Both the position numbers and the translations under genes were made by a program. A DNA stretch of 64,000 nucleotides from Streptomyces sp. NBC_01716. GTDB lineage: Bacteria; Actinomycetota; Actinomycetes; Streptomycetales; Streptomycetaceae. Positions within the stretch are counted from its first letter, which is position 1. Every line of letters starts with the position of its first letter. The stretch lies in the NCBI RefSeq assembly GCF_036248275.1, contig NZ_CP109181.1:2418001-2482000 (forward strand), given 5' to 3'. Positions 55,653 to 64,000 of this stretch are shown one piece after another. The notes beneath the pieces are model-generated. The model was given only the letters and a program-made list of their open reading frames with translations, had not been told where the DNA came from and did no database searches.

Positions 55653-57257
55653 TCAGTCGGTCAGATCCACCGAGCGCGCCGAGTTCGCGCCGATCTCGTC
55701 GGAGATCTCCGCCAGCACGGCCGGCGGCACGGTGTCGTCGACGGACAGGACGACCAGCGCCTCGCCGCCCTCCTCCGCGCGCGAGACCTGCATCCCCGCG
55801 ATGTTCAGCCCCGCCTCGCCGAGAATCCGGCCGACGGTGCCGACGACGCCCGGACGGTCCTCGTACCGCATGACGACCATGTGCTCGGCCAGGGACACGT
55901 CGACGTCGTACTCACCGATCGCGACGATCTTCTGCAGGTGCTTCGGACCCGCGAGCGTGCCGGAGACCGACACCTCCTCGCCGCCCGAGAGCGTGCCCCG
56001 TACGGTGACCACGTTGCGGTGGTCGGGCGACTCGCTCGACGTCGTGAGACGCACCTCGACACCGCGCTCCTGCGCGAACAGCGGCGCGTTCACATACGAC
56101 ACCGTCTCGTCGACGACGTCCTCGAACACGCCCTTCAGCGCGGACAGTTCGAGCACCTTCACGTCGTGCTGCGTGATCTCGCCGTAGACCTCGACATCGA
56201 GCCGTACGGCGACCTCGCCCGCCAGCGCCGTGAAGATCCGGCCCAGCTTCTCGGCCAGCGGCAGACCCGGCCGTACGTCCTCGGCGATGACCCCTCCCTG
56301 GACGTTGACCGCGTCGGGCACCAGCTCACCGGCGAGCGCGAGCCGCACCGACCTGGCGACCGACACACCCGCCTTCTCCTGCGCCTCGTCCGTCGACGCG
56401 CCGAGGTGCGGAGTGCAGACGACCTGGTCGAACTGGAAGAGCGGGGAGTCCGTGCAGGGCTCCTTCGCGTACACGTCCAGACCGGCGCCGGCGACGCGGC
56501 CTTCCTTGAGCGCGGAGGCCAGCGCCTCCTCGTCCACGATCCCGCCGCGCGCGGCGTTGACGATCCGCACCGTCGGCTTGACCTTGTGGAGCGCCTCGTC
56601 GCCGATCAGCCCGAGGGTCTCGGGGGTCTTGGGCAGGTGGACGGTGATGAAGTCCGACACCTCGAGCAGCTCGTCCAGCGAGAGCAGCTTGACGCCCATC
56701 TGCGCGGCCCGCGCGGGCTGTACGTACGGGTCGTACGCGACGATCTTCATGCCGAACGCCGACATGCGCTGCGCGACAAGCACACCGATACGGCCGAGGC
56801 CGACGACGCCGAGCGTCTTCTCGCTCAGCTCGACGCCCGTGTACTTGCTGCGCTTCCACTCGCCGTTCTTCAGGGCGGAGTTGGCCTGCGGGATGTTGCG
56901 CGCCGTGGCGACCAGCAGACCGCACGCCAGCTCGGCGGCGGTGACGATGTTCGAGGTGGGCGCGTTGACGACCATGACGCCGGCCTTGGTGGCGGCGGAG
57001 ACGTCGACGTTGTCGAGGCCGACACCGGCGCGCGCGACGACCTTCAGCTTCTTCGCCGCGGCCACGGCCTCGGCGTCGACCTTGGTCGCGGAGCGGACGA
57101 GGATCGCGTCCACGTCGGCGATGGCGGGCAGCAGCTCGGCGCGGTCGGCACCGTTGCAGTGGCGGATCTCGAAGTCCGGACCGAGCGCGTCGACGGTGGC
57201 GGGCGACAGCTCTTCGGCGATGAGTACAACCGGCTTTTCATTGGAACGCGAGCTCAC
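55653..57257 (-). CDS. serA: D-3-phosphoglycerate dehydrogenase SerA (type 1, with intervening and ACT domains)
   Basis: SerA starts serine synthesis by oxidising 3-phosphoglycerate with NAD. The 534-residue form has the NAD motif GLGRIG (about residue 150), catalytic Arg and Glu in NAARGGIVDE and the following helix, the His of TPHLGASTDEAQ, an ASB domain and a C-terminal ACT domain (VVMRYEDRPGVVGTVGRIL) that gives serine feedback. GTG 57257 follows GAGG. No riboswitch or leader peptide was recognised in the 270-base upstream region. Confidence 0.97.
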   Translation of the reverse strand: MSSRSNEKPVVLIAEELSPATVDALGPDFEIRHCNGADRAELLPAIADVDAILVRSATKVDAEAVAAAKKLKVVARAGVGLDNVDVSAATKAGVMVVNAPTSNIVTAAELACGLLVATARNIPQANSALKNGEWKRSKYTGVELSEKTLGVVGLGRIGVLVAQRMSAFGMKIVAYDPYVQPARAAQMGVKLLSLDELLEVSDFITVHLPKTPETLGLIGDEALHKVKPTVRIVNAARGGIVDEEALASALKEGRVAGAGLDVYAKEPCTDSPLFQFDQVVCTPHLGASTDEAQEKAGVSVARSVRLALAGELVPDAVNVQGGVIAEDVRPGLPLAEKLGRIFTALAGEVAVRLDVEVYGEITQHDVKVLELSALKGVFEDVVDETVSYVNAPLFAQERGVEVRLTTSSESPDHRNVVTVRGTLSGGEEVSVSGTLAGPKHLQKIVAIGEYDVDVSLAEHMVVMRYEDRPGVVGTVGRILGEAGLNIAGMQVSRAEEGGEALVVLSVDDTVPPAVLAEISDEIGANSARSVDLTD

Positions 57258-57484
57258 GTGGGTCCTCACAGGTCCATTGCGGACGGCCGTCCCGACGGCC
57301 GCAGGCGGCGGAGGGTGCCAGGCCCTGGTCCGGGCCTGATCGCGTGGAAGACGCACGACGTTGTGGGCCTGACGCGTATGTGTTCTGCAGTGTAGTGCTG
57401 TCCTGGGCGGGGGTTTCCCGTCCGGGCGGACGGATCACCCGTACGTGGCCGGACCCGCCGCAAGCGCTTACCGACGGGGCCCGT

Positions 57485-57519
57485 CCGGTGCCGGACCCGG
57501 CGTACGGGCCCGGCACCGG
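57485..57519 (-). terminator. ilv operon terminator
   Basis: CCGGTGCCGG (57485-57494) pairs with CCGGCACCGG (57510-57519) 8 bases after the ilvC stop. Confidence 0.55.
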
Positions 57520-57526
57520 GGACGGC

Positions 57527-59183
<1,657 letters not shown>

Positions 59184-59218
59184 TTTCGTCGTTCTTTCTC
59201 TCGCTCTCGGCATCCGGC

Positions 59219-61105
59219 TCAGTCGTCCAGGCTGTCGCCGAAGTCGGGGCGCACACCCCGGGCGGCCAGGACCTCGTCGTTGGAGGTGCCCGCGGCGACC
59301 ATCGGCCAGACCTGGGCGTCCTCGTGGACGATGAAGTCGACCACCACGGGGCGGTCGTTGATGGAGTTGGCCTTGGCGATCACGGCGTCCAGGTCGCCCG
59401 GGGACTCGCAGCGCATCGCGACGCAGCCCATGGCCTCGGCCAGCTTCACGAAGTCCGGGATACGGGTGCCGCCGTTGGGCTTCGCGTCGTCCGCGCGGTC
59501 CGATCCCTCGATGGAGCCGCCGGCGGCCACGTCGGGGCCGCTGTGCAGGACGGTGTTGGAGTAACGCTGGTTGTAGAAGAGGGCCTGCCACTGGCGGACC
59601 ATGCCCAGCGCCCCGTTGTTGATGATCGCGACCTTGATGGGGATGTTGTTGAGGGCGCAGGTGACCAGCTCCTGGTTGGTCATCTGGAAGCAGCCGTCGC
59701 CGTCGATCGCCCAGACGGTGCGGTCGGGCCGGCCGGCCTTGGCGCCCATCGCGGCCGGGACCGCGTAGCCCATCGTGCCCGCGCCGCCGGAGTTGAGCCA
59801 GGTGGCGGGCTGCTCGTAGTCGATGAAGTGGGCGGCCCACATCTGGTGCTGGCCGACGCCCGCCGCGTAGATCGTGTCGTCCGGGGCCAGTTGGCCGATG
59901 CGCTGGATGACCTGCTGCGGGGAGAGGCTGCCGTCGGCGGGCTGGTCGTAACCGAGCGGGTAGGTCTCGCGCCAGCGGCTGAGATCGCGCCACCACGCGC
60001 TGTAGTCACCGACGTTGCCCTCGGTGTGCTCGGCCTGGACCGCCTGGACGAGGTCGGCGAGGACCTCGCGGGCGTCCCCGACGATGGGCACGTCCGCGAC
60101 ACGGTTCTTGCCGATCTCGGCCGGGTCGACGTCGGCATGGACGATCTTCGCGTACGGGGCGAAGCTGTCCAGCTTGCCGGTGACGCGGTCGTCGAAGCGG
60201 GCTCCGAGGGCGACGATCAGGTCGGCCTTCTGCAGCGCGGTGACGGCGGTGACCGCACCGTGCATGCCCGGCATTCCCACGTGCAGCGGGTGGCTGTCGG
60301 GGAACGCGCCCAGCGCCATCAGGGTGGTGGTGACGGGGGCGTTGGTCAGTTCGGCGAGGACGCGCAGCTCGGCGGTGGCGCCGGCCTTGATGACGCCGCC
60401 ACCCACGTAGAGCACCGGCCGCTTGGCCTGCGTGATCAGCTTGGCGGCCTCACGGATCTGCTTGGCGTGCGGCTTGGTGACGGGGCGGTAGCCGGGCAGC
60501 TCCTGGGTGGGCGGCCAGCTGAAGGTGGTCTTCGCCTGGAGGGCGTCCTTGGCGATGTCGACCAGGACGGGGCCGGGGCGGCCCGTCGAGGCGATGTGGA
60601 ACGCCTCGGCGATGGTGCGGGGGATGTCCTCCGCCTTGGTGACCAGGAAGTTGTGCTTGGTGATCGGCATCGTGATGCCGCAGATGTCCGCCTCCTGGAA
60701 GGCGTCCGTGCCGATCGCCTTGCTCGCGACCTGGCCGGTGATCGCCACGAGCGGCACGGAGTCCATGTGCGCGTCGGCGATCGGAGTGACCAGGTTGGTG
60801 GCGCCGGGGCCGGAGGTGGCCATGCAGACGCCGACCTTGCCGGTGGCCTGCGCGTAGCCGGTGGCCGCGTGGCCGGCGCCCTGCTCGTGGCGGACCAGGA
60901 TGTGGCGGACCCGGGTGGAGTCCATCATCGGGTCGTACGCGGGGAGGATGGCGCCGCCGGGGATGCCGAATACCGTGTCGGCCCCCACTTCCTCAAGAGA
61001 GCGGATGAGGGACTGCGCGCCCGTGACGTGCTGGACGGTGGCGGACGTGGGTCCGCCGTTACGGGCGCGCGGCGTCGGGTGGGCCCCGGTGGCCTGCTCG
61101 GTCAT
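59219..61105 (-). CDS. ilvB: Acetolactate synthase catalytic subunit IlvB
   Basis: IlvB is the ThDP enzyme that condenses pyruvates to acetolactate. The 628-residue protein has [13 protein letters not shown], the catalytic Glu in [35 protein letters not shown] and the ThDP motif in [24 protein letters not shown] Ser/Asp/Gly-rich insertion of about 25 residues follows [12 protein letters not shown], as in other streptomycetes. It is preceded by an attenuator leader. Confidence 0.97.
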   Translation of the reverse strand: MTEQATGAHPTPRARNGGPTSATVQHVTGAQSLIRSLEEVGADTVFGIPGGAILPAYDPMMDSTRVRHILVRHEQGAGHAATGYAQATGKVGVCMATSGPGATNLVTPIADAHMDSVPLVAITGQVASKAIGTDAFQEADICGITMPITKHNFLVTKAEDIPRTIAEAFHIASTGRPGPVLVDIAKDALQAKTTFSWPPTQELPGYRPVTKPHAKQIREAAKLITQAKRPVLYVGGGVIKAGATAELRVLAELTNAPVTTTLMALGAFPDSHPLHVGMPGMHGAVTAVTALQKADLIVALGARFDDRVTGKLDSFAPYAKIVHADVDPAEIGKNRVADVPIVGDAREVLADLVQAVQAEHTEGNVGDYSAWWRDLSRWRETYPLGYDQPADGSLSPQQVIQRIGQLAPDDTIYAAGVGQHQMWAAHFIDYEQPATWLNSGGAGTMGYAVPAAMGAKAGRPDRTVWAIDGDGCFQMTNQELVTCALNNIPIKVAIINNGALGMVRQWQALFYNQRYSNTVLHSGPDVAAGGSIEGSDRADDAKPNGGTRIPDFVKLAEAMGCVAMRCESPGDLDAVIAKANSINDRPVVVDFIVHEDAQVWPMVAAGTSNDEVLAARGVRPDFGDSLDD

Positions 61106-61164
61106 CGTCAGTCTCTTCTCGAAGCTGAGGGTTTTTGCGGGGGTTTGGGCTGAGCCAGTACAAC

Positions 61165-61198
61165 AAAAAACCCCTCGTGCCGGGAGGCAGGCGAGGGG
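61165..61198 (-). terminator. ilvB attenuator terminator
   Basis: On the minus strand CCCCTCG and CGAGGGG (61198-61192 with 61177-61171) enclose an inner TGCC/GGCA stem, followed by six T. A competing 10-base stem pairs 61199-61208 with 61245-61254, which lies inside the leader peptide. Confidence 0.9.
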
Positions 61199-61240
61199 AG
61201 CGCGTCGGTGCGGTTCGCAGGGCCGGTGATGGGCACTGCT

Positions 61241-61282
61241 TCAGCCGACGCGCTGTCCAAGTACGAGAATTCGGGTGCGCAT
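61241..61282 (-). CDS. ilvB leader peptide MRTRILVLGQRVG
   Basis: A 13-codon frame with Ile-Leu-Val-Leu-x-x-x-Val, the regulatory codons of ribosome-mediated attenuation for branched-chain amino acids, behind GGAGGGAGG. The C-terminal codons form one arm of the pausing hairpin. This peptide is the classic actinomycete ilvB leader. Confidence 0.9.
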   Translation of the reverse strand: MRTRILVLGQRVG

Positions 61283-61315
61283 GGCATTGACCCTCCCTCC
61301 GACGCGCTATCACTG

Positions 61316-64000
61316 TCAAGTGGGTGGGACCGGCGTCTCAACATTTGAGCGCATGGACGGTCGGGTGATCGGCCTGGGGATCATGTCGGGGGTCGCCGCG
61401 CGCGTACGGCGCACGGGCAGTGCGCCCCCGGAGAGCACCGGGAGCGGGGCGGCGCCGGGGAGCGGGTATTCGCCGCGGACCAGCGCGCGGCGCAGCCGGT
61501 ACTCGTCCAGGGGGCCGGAGAAGGCCATGCCCTGGCCGTGGGTACAGCCCATGGCACGCAGAGCGAGCACCTGTTCCGGTACGTCGACGCCCTCGGCCAC
61601 CGAGACCATGCCCAGGTCACAGGCGATACGGAGCAGCCCGGCCGTGATCTTGTGCAGCCTGGCGGACTCGACGACACCCTCGACCAGCCCCCGGTCCAGT
61701 TTCAGTACGTCGACGGGGAGGCGGCGCAGTGCGTTGATCGCCGCGTAACCACTGCCGAAGCCGTCCAGCGCGATCCGTACGCCCAGCCGGCGCAGCGCGA
61801 GCAGCCGGTGCTCCAGCTCGTCCACGGACGTACGGGGGTCGCTGTCGGCCAGCTCGATCAGCAGGGCGCCCGATGGCAGCCCGTGGCGGGTCAGGAGGGT
61901 CTCGATGGAGCCGAGCGGCATGGACCGGTCGAGCAGCCAGCGGGCGGAGAGGCGGACGGTGACCGGGACCAGGTGGCCCGCCCGGCCGCGCTCGGCGGCC
62001 TGCTCGACGGCTTCTTCGAACAGCCAGCGGCCTAATTCGGCGGTGCGGTCGCTGTCGTCGGCGACGCGTAAGAACTCGGCGGGGGTGAAGAGGATGCCCT
62101 GGGCGGAGCGCCAGCGGGCCTGCGCGGCGACGGCGGAGATCTGCCCGGTGGCCAGGTCGACCACGGGCTGGTGCAGGAGCGCGAACTCACGGTCGCGCAG
62201 GGCGGCGCGGAGCCTGACAGCCAGCTCGGTCCTGCGGACCACGTCGGCCTGCATCTGGGGCGCGTACAGCTCGACCCGGTCCTTACCGCCGGCCTTCGCG
62301 CGGTACATCGCGAGGTCGGCGTTGCGCATCAGGTCGGTGGGGGTGATGCCGGGCTCGGCGAAGGCGACTCCGATGGAGGCGGCGACACGGACATCGTTGC
62401 CTTCGATGCGGTACGGCTGCGAGAGCCTGAGGCGCAGCCGGTCGGCGATCTCGTGGACCTGGTACTCCCGGGCGCTCTGGTCGTCGGTGCCGTCGCCGAG
62501 GATGAGCGCGGCGAACTCGTCCCCGCCGAGGCGGGCGGCGGTGTCCCCGGCCCGTACCGAGTCGTGGAGGCGGCGGGCCGCGTGGATCAGCAGTTCGTCG
62601 CCGACCTGATGGCCGAGGCGGTCGTTGACGCCCTTGAAACCGTCGAGGTCGATGAAGAGCACCGCCGTACCGGGGTCGCCCGCGCGGCGTCCGGAGAGGG
62701 ACTGGCGGACCCTCTCGGTGAACAGCGCGCGGTTGGGGAGGTCGGTGAGCGGGTCGTGCTCGGCGTTGTGCTGCAACTGGGCCTGGAGTCTTACGCGTTC
62801 GGTGACGTCGCGGCTGTTGAGGATCAGGCCGCCCTGATGCCGGTTGACGGTCGATTCCACGTTCAGCCAGTCGCCCGAGCCCGATTTGAAGCGGCATTCG
62901 ATGCGGGTGGTGGGCTCTTCCGTGGGAGGGGCGGCGAGGAAGCGGCGTACTTCGCGTTTGACCCGGCCCCGGTCGTCCGGGTGGATGATCGATTCCAGTT
63001 CGGCGCCGACGAGGCCGTCCGCCTCGCGTCCGTAGACACCGGCCGCCGCCGGGCTGACGTAGTCGAGGGTGCCCTCGGGTCCGGCGATCATGATGACGTC
63101 GCTCGACCCCTGGACCAGGGAGCGGAAGTGGTTCTCCTTCTGGGCCAGTTCATGGGCGAGCGCGATGTTGTCGACGAGCATGATCCCCTGCCGTACGACC
63201 AGGGCGAGGACGACCGTACAGCCGGTGAGGACCACCACGCGGTCGACCCGGCGGCCCTCGATGACGTTGTAGAGGATCCCCAGGGTGCATACCGCAGCGG
63301 CGAGATAGGGCGTGAGAGCGGCCAGGGAGCCCGCGATCGGCCTGCTGGAAAGTCTGGCCGGGCGAGGGGGCCGCACCTGCGCGGGCGCTGTCTCGGCGGC
63401 GGCACCGCGGACCCCCCAGGGCGCGTAGGCGAGCAGCAGGGAGCCGGCGAACCAGCCCGCGTCGAGCAGCTGGCCCGAGCGGTAGGTCTCCCGGAGCAGC
63501 GGGGAGGTGAACAGGGCGTCGCACAGGACCGTGAGGGCGAGGGCGGCGATGGCCGAGTTGATGGCCGTACGGCTGCCCGCCGAGCGCCGGAAGTGCAGCG
63601 CGAGCACCATGCTGACGAGCACGATGTCCAGCAGTGGATAGGCGAGGGAGAGCGCGGCGTGGGCGACCGTCTCGCCGTCGAAGTGCGTGGTGTGCGCGAG
63701 GGCCAGGCTCCAGGAGAGCGTGAGGAGCGAGCCGCCGATCAGCCAGGCGTCGAGGCCGAGACAGACCCAACCGGCCTTGCTGACCGGGCGTTTGGCCAGG
63801 ACGAGCAGGCCGACGATGGCGGGCGGCGCGAAGCAGAGGAAGAACAGGTCGGCGAGGGAAGGGCTCGGCACGGGCTGGTCGAGCACGACCTCGTACCAGC
63901 CCCAGACCGCGTTCCCGCCGGCGGCCATGGCTGAGGAGAGCGAGAAGAGCAGCCAGGCGGGGCGGAAGTGGCTGTCGTTGCCGCGCGCGTAGAGGAAGCA
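61316..64000 (-). CDS. Diguanylate cyclase with degenerate EAL domain, 5' end outside window
   Basis: 895 codons are in frame and the gene continues past the right edge. Order: a multi-TM sensor half, a PAS domain (LVQGSSDVIMIAGPEGTLDY, then HPDDRGRVKREV), GGDEF with intact motif LGGDEFAALI and an EAL domain. The EAL motif reads AVAAQARW in place of xVEALxRW; the Asn of VNLS is Arg, the DDFG motif reads DGFGSG and AEGVE reads AEGVD. The protein probably makes but does not cleave c-di-GMP, the EAL fold then serving as a c-di-GMP sensor. It may be the SCO5511-type streptomycete protein. Confidence 0.93.
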   Translation of the reverse strand, partial: CFLYARGNDSHFRPAWLLFSLSSAMAAGGNAVWGWYEVVLDQPVPSPSLADLFFLCFAPPAIVGLLVLAKRPVSKAGWVCLGLDAWLIGGSLLTLSWSLALAHTTHFDGETVAHAALSLAYPLLDIVLVSMVLALHFRRSAGSRTAINSAIAALALTVLCDALFTSPLLRETYRSGQLLDAGWFAGSLLLAYAPWGVRGAAAETAPAQVRPPRPARLSSRPIAGSLAALTPYLAAAVCTLGILYNVIEGRRVDRVVVLTGCTVVLALVVRQGIMLVDNIALAHELAQKENHFRSLVQGSSDVIMIAGPEGTLDYVSPAAAGVYGREADGLVGAELESIIHPDDRGRVKREVRRFLAAPPTEEPTTRIECRFKSGSGDWLNVESTVNRHQGGLILNSRDVTERVRLQAQLQHNAEHDPLTDLPNRALFTERVRQSLSGRRAGDPGTAVLFIDLDGFKGVNDRLGHQVGDELLIHAARRLHDSVRAGDTAARLGGDEFAALILGDGTDDQSAREYQVHEIADRLRLRLSQPYRIEGNDVRVAASIGVAFAEPGITPTDLMRNADLAMYRAKAGGKDRVELYAPQMQADVVRRTELAVRLRAALRDREFALLHQPVVDLATGQISAVAAQARWRSAQGILFTPAEFLRVADDSDRTAELGRWLFEEAVEQAAERGRAGHLVPVTVRLSARWLLDRSMPLGSIETLLTRHGLPSGALLIELADSDPRTSVDELEHRLLALRRLGVRIALDGFGSGYAAINALRRLPVDVLKLDRGLVEGVVESARLHKITAGLLRIACDLGMVSVAEGVDVPEQVLALRAMGCTHGQGMAFSGPLDEYRLRRALVRGEYPLPGAAPLPVLSGGALPVRRTRAATPDMIPRPITRPSMRSNVETPVPPT

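Noticed and set aside
57258..57526. Serine riboswitch or leader upstream of serA
   Set aside because: No convincing conserved RNA structure or Ser-rich leader peptide could be read.

Overview
The window is chromosomal DNA of very high G+C from a streptomycete. The evidence is the gene set: an HU protein with a lysine/alanine-rich histone-H1-like tail (hupS), two complete conservon operons (sensor kinase, Roadblock protein, DUF742 protein, small GTPase), NdgR beside leuCD, CofC for coenzyme F420, an AccB/AccE acyl-CoA carboxylase pair, and an ilvB leader peptide of the classic actinomycete type. From memory, the order follows the core chromosome around the SCO5511-SCO5558 stretch of Streptomyces coelicolor, with an accessory block inserted between accB and cimA.

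Layout. 0-2.5 kb: 3' part of a PlsC acyltransferase, cofC, a small OB-fold-like protein, hupS and a small conserved protein. 2.6-5.6 kb: leuD-leuC divergent from ndgR. 5.7-7.0 kb: a DUF4188 gene and a MerR regulator facing apart across a perfect 18-bp-arm palindrome. 7.1-7.6 kb: five tRNA genes (three Glu-CTC, two Gln-CTG), all on the minus strand. 7.7-10.9 kb: a HAD phosphatase, gltX (GluRS) and a FAH-family hydrolase. 11.0-22.8 kb: a 58-residue repeat peptide, then two tandem conservons. 22.8-24.9 kb: two strong terminators around a 19-bp minisatellite, then accE and accB. 25.2-41.9 kb: an accessory beta-glucan utilisation block with secreted GH64, GH16 and GH30 enzymes, an intracellular GH1 beta-glucosidase, a five-gene peptide/oligosaccharide-type ABC importer and a LacI regulator behind a 36-bp palindromic operator; yceI and a TPM-like membrane protein lie inside it. 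42-47.4 kb: cimA with its own apparent attenuator, a TetR regulator, ilvE, leuB and a 42-residue protein. 47.7-51.4 kb: an AAC(2')-I-like acetyltransferase and a decaying phospholipid operon (CDP-alcohol transferase, a CdsA homologue carrying a palindromic mobile repeat in frame, PlsC, a frameshifted membrane protein). 51.5-55.5 kb: proline catabolism (pruA, putA) with a divergent PucR-type regulator. 55.6-61.3 kb: serA and the ilvB-ilvH-ilvC operon with leader-peptide attenuator. 61.3-64 kb: a GGDEF/EAL protein that runs out of the window.

How the genes fit together. The window holds most of branched-chain amino acid synthesis: IlvBH and IlvC, citramalate synthase (a threonine-independent isoleucine entry), LeuCD, LeuB and IlvE, with NdgR as local regulator and two transcription-attenuation leaders. 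tRNA-Glu and tRNA-Gln sit next to GluRS, which in organisms without GlnRS charges both. The secreted glucanases should release beta-1,3/1,6-gluco-oligosaccharides that the ABC importer takes up and the GH1 enzyme hydrolyses, probably under LacI control. The conservons are G-protein-like signalling modules. No rRNA, CRISPR array, prophage or secondary-metabolite cluster was seen.
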